Made by a program: the position numbers and the translations under genes. Below, piece after piece: positions 1 to 10,279 of a stretch of 64,000 nucleotides of DNA (positions are counted from its first letter, which is position 1; every line of letters starts with the position of its first letter). This DNA comes from Siphonodentalium dalli (taxonomy: Eukaryota > Mollusca > Scaphopoda > Gadilida > Siphonodentaliidae), in NCBI GenBank assembly GCA_032622095.1, contig CP136061.1, positions 60,881,627-60,945,626 on the forward strand, written 5' to 3'. The notes beneath the pieces are model-generated. The model was not told where the DNA came from and ran no database searches. It saw only the letters and a program-made list of their open reading frames with translations.

Positions 1-756
1 GATGACATGTGATCCAGAGGACAGTTACTGACACTAATTGTTTGAAAACAGTTGTGTTTCATTATGCAACGGCGTCATGGATGAGAAAATTGTCTAGTAT
101 AATATTCCGGTGTGTTTTGCAGATGTTACAATGCCCATTAAAGGAAAGAGATTGTCCACGTGCCATGATCCGGTATGTACGCTGACCACCTTAAAGGTCG
201 TATAAATCCACAGTTCCTCATGCACAGATCTATAATAAATACTCATTGCCGAGTAGTTCGCTTAGTAAATGTTCAGATAATAAGTTCAACAAATGACCAT
301 TTAACTTATTATCTAAACAATTCCCATCTATGAATAGGAATCCTTCTGCTCTTTTATTATATGTCGTCTGCTTAATATATTTCCTGAACACACCTCTGGT
401 TGAATAAAATACCATTCCAATGTATACTTTATAACGGAATGGAACAATCCATTTGGTAAATAAAGGGTTCAACAGATTGTTAATTTGCGGTCTGTTTGTG
501 AGCAGAAAGATAGTCTGAAACTATAAAGTAAATTGAGCTGCAAATAATGATCGTATGTACTAATTTGTGGGACCTTTCGATGGTCATGTACCGACTTCCT
601 TTATCTTTATCAGGGCTTTAATTTTGGCGCGGTCGCCAAAAATGACAAAGAGTATTTATGTTAAGTTCACACACTGGTAAATTTACCTTAACGAACAGCC
701 GCTGTGCTACCGACTTATTATACTTATTATCATTATTATGATGTCGCACTTATAGT
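1..756. other. Unassigned AT-rich DNA with one short palindrome
   Basis: No gene recognised. At about 263-325 two copies of a 'TTATTATCTAAAC/GTTCAGATAATAAG'-type sequence face each other, forming a short imperfect palindrome; a similar one lies at 13205-13248. An 80-residue minus-strand open frame (230-472) covers this stretch. It has a mixed, protein-like composition but no motif I recognise, and it overlaps the palindrome, so I do not call it a gene. Confidence 0.4.
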
Positions 757-2035
757 ATGGTCGTTGAGACTCGATTTTGAGGTGAACCTGTAACAAATTG
801 TTAGTAAGCTATAGTCGAGTCATTTTTCGGGCAGAATCCGGGGAACAACATATCCAAAATCCGCTTTGGGGAAAAATGTCTACGGCTCTTTGAAATAGGG
901 TCCTATTCAGTCCTATTGTGGCTTTTTGTGTCAATTTTGCTGTTCCTTATTAGTCCACTCAATGTTATGGAAAGAAACACCCAACCGTGAACAAATTGCT
1001 ATGCAATGTCTTTTGGTGTTTTTGAATGAGACTATATCATATAATAACATATCCAAAATCCCCATTAATTCAGGATGAGAAAGTCGTCATTTTTGGGTCA
1101 AAAGACAGAATATGTAATAAAAATGGTGAACATTTGGAATTTTATAACAAAACAGATATGCCGACGCTCAGTCGAGTTCCCTGACTGCTAAATGTTACCA
1201 AATAGTGACATATCCAAAATGTCCATGCGTTTCATTGAGGGAAATTCGTTACTTAGGTTTGTAAAAAATGAAGAAAATGGTGAAAATTTGAATTTTAGTC
1301 CGGGACCCATCATTTACGATGGTGCAACTACCCAATTATGCCAATAGTTTTCATCTATATGGAAACAATCTGATGAACGTTTGCGAATATTTCACAATTT
1401 TACTACTCTCGGTAGCCATTTTGTCCGTTTTGGGAAGTGGTGGCCTCATTTCGGCTAAAATGGGCACTAGTGGTTCATATCTGACATCTAATTACTATTC
1501 AATACGGTGTGTGTTCGATTCCGGATTTTCTGGAAATTAAACAAATAATTTATTTTTCTTCGAGTTTGAGTAAATTTATTTCGAATTTGAGGGACACTGA
1601 AGGGCCCAATCTTCGAGATGCAGCTCACAATTATCAGAGATGGTTTTAAATTGGTATATGTTTGCACAAATTGCCATTTAAACCAATAGTTTTCTTATAA
1701 ATGGAAACAATCTGGTGAAATTAAGCGACAATTGTCCAATTTACCACTTTCGGTCGCCATTTTGACCCCCATTTTGAATTTTCACAATCGAATTGTACAC
1801 GAACTGACATATGCCTGTCATGACAATAATAATTTGTTTACGTTGCATGTTTCTGCCATAAGTAACGGCAAACTTTCTAAGTTAGAAATAAAAATCATAC
1901 ATAGGACCTTCTTTGAAAGAGCTCTGGATATTTTTCCTCATTTTGAATATGTTTTCTCCAGATTCTGCCCGATAAAATGACATAAAAAACAGCTTACTAA
2001 CAATTTGTTCTGGGTTCAATAATTCAACGACGAGA
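757..2035. mobile_element. Long-TIR DNA element, repeat family R1 (copy 1)
   Basis: The left end (about 757-860: GAACCTG, AACAAATTGTTAGTAAGCT, TCGGGCAGAATC, AACATATCCAAAA) reappears reverse-complemented at about 1935-2033, giving terminal inverted repeats of roughly 80-100 bp around a ~1.3 kb element. The interior (1315-1885) matches 28165-28745 at length, and the left half (820-1110) matches 21850-22156. The short plus-strand frames at 1319-1540 and 1732-1980 lie in the conserved interior. They show no recognisable domain and are not conserved in frame with the other copies, so the element appears non-autonomous. The target duplication is not clear. Confidence 0.6.
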
Positions 2036-3009
2036 CTAGTAAGAGAGTTGGTACGGGTAGAGCATGGGTATCCACTACGTTGTCGGGGATAATAAACATG
2101 GACGAGTGAAAAGATACTGTCATTACCCCTTTGTTATAACAACAATTGATATAATAATACGCGAGGATTTGATCGATACAAGACTAACTGTATATTGATA
2201 TATATGTATATTTGTCACCTGATTTCAATCTTGAATTCTCTCAGAACTTAGACAAACCCTCTCTTTTGTTGACACAGTCATCTGGAAAAGTTAGCAATGA
2301 TTGATCTGTTTTGTTCCATGCACAGATGTGGCTGGGTTAAAATGGGGGCGGGTGCATACAATAAACGACGAAGTGAAAGATATTCTATTGCTTAAGTACA
2401 TTTATACTTCTGGGTCGCAGATGTTTTGCATATTGGCGGAATGTAGTAACTTTTTATGACAAAGTTCTGGGGAAAAAGTTCATACTGATGTTTTTTGAAA
2501 AAGAAATAATCTGGGACTTAAACATTATGTGTGCTTTTAAGTAAAGTTATAAATCAGTTATTAAGATATACAGCTCCTATCATAGACAATGAGACAAGTT
2601 TCTAGGTAGAGGTTTCGGTTATGTTTCACACAACTAATGATAGCAGGTTTCTTGAACACACGCTGGTTTTATGAGGCCACTTCATTCTGCTCTGCATGCG
2701 TTTATGACATGTTGGGACAACTATATAGAGTTATGATTCTTGGTGTTTATGAGACTCGCCATTAAAATATAGCTGTTGAATTGCGAGCTGCATGTATACT
2801 TCTTTAAACGAGAAGACATTGCCAGATAAAAGAAAACTACACACTAGGCAGATGTGAACGATCATTTTTCAGACAAGGAACCGGAAAATGAAGATTACAT
2901 GCAAATATGTAGACTTCAGAGCATGAAATTTGTGCAAATATATAGCGTATAGATATGTAAATAAAAAAGATAAAGCCTCATGATGGTTTGAACTAATTTT
3001 TAGGACATA
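2036..3009. other. Unassigned, no gene seen
   Basis: AT-rich sequence without a convincing open frame. A weakly similar pair of segments sits near 2085-2140 and 2360-2400 (AATAAAC..GACGA.GTGAAA.GATA.T), suggesting an old local duplication. Nothing else is recognised. Confidence 0.3.
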
Positions 3010-3262
3010 AAATAAAAAACACCCATTACCCTGCAGGGAGCCCCACACATATATAGAAGCATATAGAAGAGTGTCGTCTGCTCATGTTTGTCTGGGGCTC
3101 TGTATGGGTGAAATTATAAAATTGTTAAAGAATACAAGAAAAAATTATTAAAATTGTAAAACATTGTTAGGCCAATGCATTCTCTTATATATGCGAGGCG
3201 ACCTATGGTCGACTCGCATATATAAGAGAATGCATTGGCACAGGGTATACATTATGCTTGCG
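3010..3262. repeat. Copy of the palindromic core found in two piggyBac-type MITEs
   Basis: A near-perfect 68-bp palindrome (3172-3239) begins GCCAATGCATTCTCTTATAT, has GACCTATGGTCG at its centre and ends with the reverse complement of its beginning. The upstream AT-rich stretch (TTAAAGAATA...ATTATTAAAATTGT, 3125-3171) matches the interior of the MITE at 37478-37682, and the same palindrome occurs twice in the MITE at 7320-7675. Here no TTAACCC termini are visible, so this copy is either truncated or a separate insertion of the core. Confidence 0.6.
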
Positions 3263-3628
3263 TTTGTTACATACTGGTCTTGATCTGGGCATCAAGAATA
3301 AATTAAGACAAGTTAAACGGACATGTCTCATTTGAGCTTCCAAATTATGTTTACGTAATTTGAAAGGAGGTACAAGATATGATGAAAAATATACGAAATA
3401 TTGATATACCGGCTTCATATGCTTTTTCTGTTCATGGTCACAGACGTTTTTGAGCTGTTTTCAATTGTTCGCACATAAGTGAGACAACCGCTCTTTATTT
3501 CTACCTTATCAGGAATTGACTAATACTGAATGTTATTTTCTGTTCCATGCCGTGCAAATAGCTGCTTTTGTCCCCCGACATTCCACCGGAGAACTATAGT
3601 AATAACCCATCGTGCGTTCGTCCGGAAC

Positions 3629-3900
3629 TTTGTCCGAGCCTGTATTCTGTCATTTGCTGGTCATTTTGTTTTTAAATTTGAAACATATATCAACCATATA
3701 TTTTGAGCTTGGTCGGACTCACTTTGGGGGAGTTATTGCTATTTTTCGACATACAATCGTACATCCTGGGAGGCATCTTTTGTCCGAGCCTGTATTCCGT
3801 CATTTTCCAGTCATTTTTGGCGGAGTTATTGCCATTTTGGGACATAGAAATGTTTTATATTTTAGAGTTATTGTACCTTTCTCGACCATTGCAGATGTGG
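3629..3900 (+). repeat. Direct duplication, ~150 bp spacing
   Basis: TTTGTCCGAGCCTGTATTC followed by TGTCATTT occurs at 3629 and again (with CGTCATTT) at 3779; both are followed by a GGAGTTATTGC-type segment. Two overlapping plus-strand frames (3612-3911 and 3703-3942) run through the duplication, and their similarity to each other reflects the repeat rather than a protein. Confidence 0.5.
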
Positions 3901-3960
3901 AACACATGTAGTGAATATGCACTTAGTATCATACTGTTGTAAGCAATTACTCTTACAGTT

Positions 3961-5130
3961 TGTAGTACAGGGATATGAAACCCACATGATAAATCCTCCA
4001 AACATTCCACACTCGTCGGGCGATATTTCGGTCAGAGACCTTTTATTTATGTTTGGGACATAAACATGGTGTTAAAACGTGTAGTTTGTATGAATTCAAT
4101 GGTTCTTTGTGGGACATATAATGCTCGTAGAACGGTATTTCAAGTATTTATCTAGGAGCGCAAAACGCCATATGGCTTTATAAACATAGTGTAGATTTAT
4201 CTCAGTGAATAACACTGATAAGTTAGTACCTAAACACTTTCTTCGCTGGAAGAATGTAGCACTCAACTAAGATATTCGAAATTCCAATGACATCGAATTT
4301 GCCATTTCATATAACACATAACAATGTCCAAACTACGCACAAATATAAATATTTACTCCCTTAGGGACGAGATATAGGGTGATAACCATATGTAATGATT
4401 CGGCCAACAATATTCATAGTACGTGAAAGAAACTAATTTGGGCAAGATTATTTGTTCTCCAATATGGACAGAACAGAGGAGTGTTTCACATCACTTTACA
4501 TGTGTCTCCAGAAATGGGAATTTCAGGGACCACCATATTAATAATATAGCCTAGCTATTCTAATTTTAGGATCCGGTTGTTGCGGTGTGAATCTCTGGCG
4601 TAAAATATGATTTTGATTTCACATTTTCCTCATGCTACCCAACCATATTGTTATTCATTTCGGTCGACGATTCTCAGTCTATTTTAAATGTAACTTTTTC
4701 TTCCTTTGATTTGAGAGACAGTTATGTCAGTGGTGTTGAAAACGGTGTAAACAGTTGCCAGATAAACGTTTGCGTTGTGGTGTTTTCATTTATCTTGAAC
4801 GTAATCGCTTTCGCTGAATCAGCTAAATGTGCCGCCTGTTTCAACTCAGTTTATCGAAATCTTATCGGATGTTGCCACAATATTTATTTTTTATGCATAT
4901 TTTGTGACCATTTGTATATCTGTTATCAGACGGTTGTATTATTGTGGCTCTATGTCATACGTAATGCGAATACGGGGCAAACACTTTAACCCATAACGAT
5001 ATTTAATGACGCGTTCGACAAATAGTCGGATTTCTTATGTCATAGCACATTTGTGCTTGCTATAATCTGAAAATAGATTATATATGCCTGGTATGTCCAT
5101 TTTCATGATTAAACGGGGTCAATATTATTT
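3961..5130. other. Unassigned, no gene seen
   Basis: The largest frame is 113 residues (4648-4989, plus strand), cysteine- and valine-rich with one hydrophobic stretch. It has no recognised motif or splice context and is probably a chance frame. No repeat structure was detected. Confidence 0.3.
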
Positions 5131-5157
5131 AGAGAGCGTTTCGTCTTTGCCGGAAAT

Positions 5158-5420
5158 GATAAATGGCTCCATTTCGCGTATGATTATCTTGCGATTTGAA
5201 CTGTTGTCACAACTGCTAACTAAGAACCAACGCCATAAGTGTAATCAGTGAGTTCTTGCTAGCTACAGTTGAAATCAAATTTAACAATGAAGTCTATGAA
5301 GATTCTCGTATATTTTATATTTTGTATAAATGGCGCCATTTTGCGTATGATTATATATGAATTGAAATTTCTCAAAACTACTAAGTATGACTCAGGCGTA
5401 GTTTGGATAAATAGGACGTG
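5158..5420 (+). repeat. Degenerate direct duplication, ~170 bp spacing
   Basis: AAATGGCTCCATTTCGCGTATGATTAT (first half at 5161) recurs as AAATGGCGCCATTTTGCGTATG.. at about 5329. Both are followed by diverged sequence ending in an ACTAAG-containing stretch. Likely an old tandem duplication in non-coding DNA. Confidence 0.45.
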
Positions 5421-5482
5421 ATCTGATTAATCTCACTGGCATGCGATCAAAATTAGCACTGAGCCCTATGGAGAATATTTTG

Positions 5483-5965
5483 TTATTTTACTCGAAAGAT
5501 GATCACCAAACTTCCACCAAGTACTACTATATATAGGAAGACAAGACATACGCGGCTTACCCATGTAACTATCAGTAATATAATCCATGCAATATATAGC
5601 CGATGGTTCCAGATACAGTTCTTACAAAGTATGTGTAGAAAGGTTTGTAATGCCACCAATAAAATGGCTGGAGACAGGTGTACCATAGTAGGAATCACTG
5701 AACTAAATGATTTCCCATAGGCGACAGTGTTAACGTTTCGACCGAATTCTCTGAATTGAAGCCTAAAGGCTATTCCAGTGGTGTTTGCCCAGCTAGATTG
5801 ACACCAGTTGATCACGAAAATGCAAGAAAAATCACAGGTCATGTGTTTACTTTTTAAAATAAATCCCCAAGTGTACGACAGGGCTATCACACAGCCAATT
5901 TTTTTCTGGAAAAACCAAGAACTACAACAGCTAGTTAAATAAATTTCCCACTCATAAAAATCCAT
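5483..5965 (-). CDS. Hydrophobic 160-residue frame; possible single exon of a membrane protein
   Basis: This is the longest open frame in the window that is not built from tandem repeats. The product has several hydrophobic stretches: residues about 85-110 (SSVIPTMVHLSPAILLVAL), about 118-145 (IAWIILLIVTWV) and the C-terminal region (VFLYIVVLGGSLVIIF). An acceptor-like site (pyrimidine-rich TTCTTGGTTTTTCCAG) lies at about 5913 and a donor-like ATG|GTAAGC at about 5562. A spliced exon of ~350 bp (5912-5563, minus) is therefore conceivable, with the last hydrophobic segment then being intron. The density of hydrophobic segments would fit a multi-pass membrane protein, but I recognise no family signature. 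It may be a chance frame in AT-rich DNA. Confidence 0.22.
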   Translation of the reverse strand: MDFYEWEIYLTSCCSSWFFQKKIGCVIALSYTWGFILKSKHMTCDFSCIFVINWCQSSWANTTGIAFRLQFREFGRNVNTVAYGKSFSSVIPTMVHLSPAILLVALQTFLHILCKNCIWNHRLYIAWIILLIVTWVSRVCLVFLYIVVLGGSLVIIFRVK

Positions 5966-6389
5966 TACCCCATTAATTCACCACTTTAAATTATTTAGAT
6001 ATGATGTACAAATCAAATAAACACGATGTCACATATATCAGGTGAAGGTCATTCTTCAGTTACCTTCACCTTTAGCATTCCACGGTGTACTCGCTCCCCG
6101 ACTCTGGAACACATTTAGCTCCCTGATTCCAGTAGCGATGAGATAGTAGGTATGTTGTCTCACGATGGTGCGTTTAGTGACAAGTGGTCGTCATAACTAC
6201 TATGCAATGGTTAGTTATGTCGTCCATCGATTTTCTCGCACAATAAGTCTTTGGACCAATTAACCCGTTGCGTTTCACGGAGGTTGAATCTCTAATAAAC
6301 AGGCAGCGATATTGTATTCTTCTTACATGCTATAGGTGCATTATCGCTCGAAATTTTGTTCGATTGTGGCAATGCACAACATATATGAG

Positions 6390-6715
6390 TTAAGCATATT
6401 CACTCACACGTAGTCCGTTGTTATATGAACTCAATGCATGTTTGATAGTTGCAGTTAATTCATGCGTATTAAGATAGTTCACCGGTTGTGTTTTTGATTT
6501 TGTGGCGTTTAGTTGCACCCACACGTCCATACAAAATAAGACTGCGTGTTGATTAAAGGTACGGTTGGCCTTGGCGATGGGTATCTTGTGAAAATATTTC
6601 CACCCGTCAAAAACCGCCACAAACAGAAAGAACAACAAAATGTAGACAGACTTTGTCCGTATACAAATAAGAAATATCGCATAAACAGTATGTTATTGTC
6701 ATATTTTTTTACCAT
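6390..6715 (-). pseudogene. Dispersed coding-like remnant sharing an AVFDG motif with 35978-36120
   Basis: A minus-strand frame begins with a hydrophobic stretch and then AVFDGWKYFHKIPIAKANR. The plus-strand sequence at 36000-36110 encodes MAVFDGVEYFNSILTASAVR in the corresponding place, and the two DNA segments are similar over ~200 bp. An overlapping frame (6509-6715) is a shadow. The shared segment is either a repeated non-coding block or the hydrophobic N-terminus of a multicopy protein. I do not recognise the family. This copy lies between the inverted arms at 6125 and 8155. Confidence 0.35.
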
Positions 6716-7125
6716 TGTTATGTAAACAAAAGCCTAAAAAGTTACTTTTCTGGTGTTTGTTTATATTATGATGGTAAACACAAAGAGCGTTCTTTGTGGG
6801 TGAATTCCTGATATGGAACGAATAAAGAGCGTTTATGCCATTTGTGTGTGATTAGCCAGCAGCATTGTGTTGTCTTCTGTAACACAATCAGGCTCTTGCT
6901 TAGGTAAAATATAGTAAATATTTATGATAACATGCTGTTTACGCGATTGTCATGGTATATATGAACGAAACTGTATGCGTTTTAATGTTTTTCTGTTTAC
7001 GGTGATTGGAACAAATATGAATATTTTCGACAACTAAGGCCTCACGTGCCTTTAAAGATCAACCTCATCGAGCCATTCACGGGTCAATGTGTTCAGATTG
7101 ACAAGGTCGCTGGTAGAGCTTAGTA

Positions 7126-8027
7126 GACTCATTCAGGGTTCGCGCTGCCACTTGCCAAATTTGCCTATGGCAAAAATAATTCACATTTGGAAAACAATAT
7201 TTTCATTTGGCAAGTCACTTTTTAATTCCTCAATAAAGTTGAAAAAGATCGGTCATTATAATTATATTAGTGGTGTTTTATATGGTTTCTGAAAAGTTAA
7301 CACCTCCATTAAGATGCAGTTAACCCTTTACCCAACAGAAGGGCCCTGTGCCAATGCATTCTCTTATATATGCGAGTCGACCATAGGTCGCCTCGCATAT
7401 ATAAGAGAATGCATTGGCTTAACACATTAAAAATTATAAAATTGTTTTTTTTAGGCCAATGCATTCTCTTATATATGCGAGGCGACCTATGGTCGACTCG
7501 CATATATAAGAGAATGCATTGGCACAGGGCTAACTTTAACTATCACAATGTGGTTAAGGAGCCGGTTCCAATGATATCCATATTTGTATGGTTCTATTGA
7601 GACAGACCGAAGATATTTTAGGCTGTTGAAGCTTTATTTGGCCGGTTTTGGCCGTTTTGTTGGGTAAAGGGTTAATCTGGTAACATTATTATCGACGTGT
7701 GGGGGGATAACCAGTATTTAGTGTGAATTAGCTAAACCTCCTGTGATGTTACCTTCTGATGAAGCAACTCTTCTACCATTGTATTGTTTGGTGATTGGTT
7801 TATTGTTGTATGTTAAACCACAATAGAGATATGCGAGTATAATTATTAACTAACTGCTTTCCTAGCGACATCACACGCCGTTCAGACCGTGAGTGTCAAA
7901 ACATTAAAGTCAATGAAGGTTGCAGAAAATGATACTATCTGGGATAACAATTTGGCAAAAAATGTTTTCATTTGGCAAATTATTTGGCAAAAGTTAATTT
8001 TCGTCCAGCGCGGACCCTGGACTCATT
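7126..8027. mobile_element. Non-autonomous hAT-like element with perfect 8-bp target duplication
   Basis: The element runs 7134-8019. It starts CAGGGTTCGCGCTG and ends CAGCGCGGACCCTG, an inverted terminal pair, with further inverted TTTGGCAAAT-type sequence just inside. It is flanked on both sides by GACTCATT (7126-7133 and 8020-8027), a perfect 8-bp direct repeat. CAGGG termini plus an 8-bp duplication are the hallmark of the hAT superfamily. At 886 bp with no transposase frame it is non-autonomous, and it carries a nested piggyBac-type MITE (7320-7675). Confidence 0.85.
7320..7675. mobile_element. PiggyBac-type MITE (TTAA target, CCCTTT ends) nested in the hAT element
   Basis: Left end TTAACCCTTTACCCAACA (7320-7337) and right end TGTTGGGTAAAGGGTTAA (7658-7675) are exact inverted repeats that include the TTAA target site. 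TTAA duplication with CCC..GGG termini is diagnostic of piggyBac-like elements. The interior contains two copies of a 68-bp palindrome starting GCCAATGCATTCTC (about 7351-7418 and 7456-7523), separated by a short AT-rich spacer. The short frames at 7309-7503 and 7370-7600 are products of the palindromes and are not genes. Confidence 0.85.
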
Positions 8028-8155
8028 GTGCGAGAAAATCGACTGGCGACATAACTAACTATGATATAGTAATTACCACGACAACTTATCAATAGATAGC
8101 ACCATAGTGAGACAGCATACCTACTATAACATTGCTACTATGGCACGAATGTCTC

Positions 8156-8364
8156 CAGCCAATGTAACCGTATATTTAATTATTGTTTTATTGATATATA
8201 CTTGTTATCGACTGACTAGTGCTTGGAACCAAATTGTAGAACATAAATTGTAATGTGACAAATACACCGATAAATGGTACTACATTATCATCGCCATCAG
8301 AGTCTATCGCATATACATCAGGATATTATGTGTTTTCTATTGGACGCATTATATGGAGGTCATC
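8156..8364. other. Unassigned spacer
   Basis: AT-rich DNA between the inverted arm and the 21-bp minisatellite. No gene or repeat recognised. Confidence 0.3.
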
Positions 8365-8520
8365 CATTTTATGATAGCATTCGACCTTTATATGATATCC
8401 ATTCACCTTTATGTGATGTCCATTCACCTTTATATAGTGTGAAAATGTCTTTAAATGGTGTCCATTCACATTTAGGATGATGAACATTGTTCTATATATG
8501 GTGCGCATTCACCTTTATAT
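8365..8520 (-). repeat. 21-bp minisatellite, short arm (inverted)
   Basis: About seven degenerate copies of TATATGATGTCCATTCACCT-type sequence. This is the reverse complement of the unit GGACACCATATAAAGGTGAA(T) that fills 9275-10160. The two arrays face each other across ~750 bp, so this can be read as the short left arm of an inverted-repeat structure. Confidence 0.7.
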
Positions 8521-8799
8521 ATCAGCGTTATTATTATTTCAGGTGATCTAGAGTATAGGGAAATATAGCTGTTGGCGTGCCAGCCAAAATTGTGTGTGTT
8601 TCGGTCTTGTCTTGTGTCTTGTCTTGTGTATATTACTTCGTTTAGTGTCGAAGCACCACTCATATGAAGGTATTATGAGTAAACGTGAGTCCAATACCTG
8701 TAAAATTAATATAGGCCTTGCTGCTTATTCGGTAGTAATCATACCGAATCGCATCAAACCAGCCCAAACAGATTGTTAGGTGTCAATTGAGACACGCTA

Positions 8800-9165
8800 T
8801 AAAGTGTAGGCGAGGCCGACTCCGAATAAAAGATGTAAGCGAAGTGTTATGTCGCGTTTTATCCATTGTTTATCAATGGATATCAATCGACTTTTGATTA
8901 TTGAACGTATGTCCGTATTGGGATGTGGAATACGGAACACATGAACGTTTTTAATGTTTTTTAAATTCACAATGTTATTGATTATATTCAACTTGTTCGT
9001 TCTGAAGCACATCATAACGTGTGAGCGACCAGCTCCAATTAAAAAGTATGAGCGGGCGTGATGTCGCAAAAAGTATGAGCGGGCGTGATGTCGCATTCTC
9101 TCATTTGTTTCTCAATTCATTTCAATGGAATTTATGTCCGTATTGGGATAGTAATATAATTATAC
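8800..9165 (+). repeat. Duplicated ~220-bp segment with a 27-bp tandem pair
   Basis: Two related blocks, about 8800-8950 and 9020-9165, share GACT/GACC...CTCC.AATAAAA.., ATGTCGC, CAATGGA and TTATGTCCGTATTGGGAT. Inside the second block, AAAAAGTATGAGCGGGCGTG plus ATGTCGC occurs twice head to tail (9041-9067, 9068-9094). This is the spacer between the two inverted minisatellite arms. Confidence 0.6.
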
Positions 9166-9274
9166 ACATCACAAGACATTTTGTGTTTCATGCAAGGCTC
9201 TAGTTCTGAAACACGACCGGTTCTAATTAATTAATGGACATCATTTACATATTTGCACAGCAAACAAAGACATT

Positions 9275-10160
9275 TGCACACCATATAAATGGGGAATGGA
9301 CACCATCATATAAAGGTGAATGTATATCATATACAGGTGAATGGCACGATATACAGGTGAATGGATACAATATAAAGATGAATGGACACCATATATAGGT
9401 GAATGGACACAATAGAAAGGTGAATGGACACCATATAAAGGTGAATCGACACAATATAAAGGTGAATGTACATCATATAAAGGTAAATGGACACACTATA
9501 AAGGCGAATGGAACCATATAAAGGTGAATGAACCCACATACAGGTGAATGGACACCATATAAAGGTTAATGGATACCATATAAAGGTGAATTGACACCAT
9601 ATAATGGTGAATGGACACATTATAAAGGGTAACGTACATCACATAAAGGGGAATGGACGCCATATGAAGGTGAATGGACACCATATCATGTTGAATGGAC
9701 ACATTATAAAGGTGAATGTAAATCACATAAATGTGAATGGACACAATATAAAGGTAAAACAATATATAAAAGTAAATGGACATAATATAACGGTGACTGC
9801 ATATCACGTAAATAGTAGTATTCATCATCGTTACGTGAATGGACACCAGGAGGGGAGCCACATCATATAAAGTTGTATGCACATCACATAAAGAAAAGTG
9901 GTCATCGTGAAATAACACAATATAACAATAAAAGCACATCATATAAAAGTAAACGGACACCATGTACAGGTGAATGCACATACAGTGCTCATCGCCATAA
10001 AGGTGAATGGACACCATATAAAGGCATTTGAACACGATGTGAAGGCGAATGGACACCATATAAAGGCGAATGGACACCATATAAAGGTGAATGAGCACCA
10101 CATAAATGTGAATGGACACCATATGAAGGTGAACGGGCACCATATAGGGAGAACAACATC
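9275..10160 (+). repeat. 21-bp minisatellite, long arm
   Basis: Roughly 40 degenerate copies of GGACACCATATAAAGGTGAA(T), period 21 bp with occasional indels. Because 21 is divisible by three, open frames persist on both strands: a minus-strand 215-residue frame (9496-10143) repeats MVSIHLY, and plus-strand frames repeat VNGHHIK. These are consequences of the period and not evidence of a protein. Confidence 0.9.
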
Positions 10161-10279
10161 ATAGAATGGACGATAATCACATAAGACAGCTATCTTTCTT
10201 CAAGTACTACTAGTAATCACCAGATAACAAGACTGTATCAATAAAACATCAACCTATTTCGATACGGGGACAAAATTCA

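Larger units (their letters stand above)
6125..8155. mobile_element. Pair of ~125-bp inverted arms enclosing ~1.8 kb
   Basis: The segment 6125-6250 (TAGTAGGTATG.TGTCTCAC.ATGGTG ... AAATCGA ... TCTCGCACAAT) reappears reverse-complemented at 8024-8155 with clear but imperfect identity. The arms could be long terminal inverted repeats of an old DNA element whose interior holds the 6390-6715 remnant. A later hAT-like element inserted right at the inner edge of the right arm. No target duplication was identified for the outer element. Confidence 0.5.

Noticed and set aside
1505-1530. GTTCGATTCC resembling a tRNA B box, also at 28373
   Set aside because: No A box or cloverleaf could be drawn around it, and it lies inside the R1 repeat.
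9327-10143. Minus-strand frame of 215 residues with MVSIHLY repeats
   Set aside because: The 21-bp minisatellite preserves frame on both strands; plus-strand frames are equally open.
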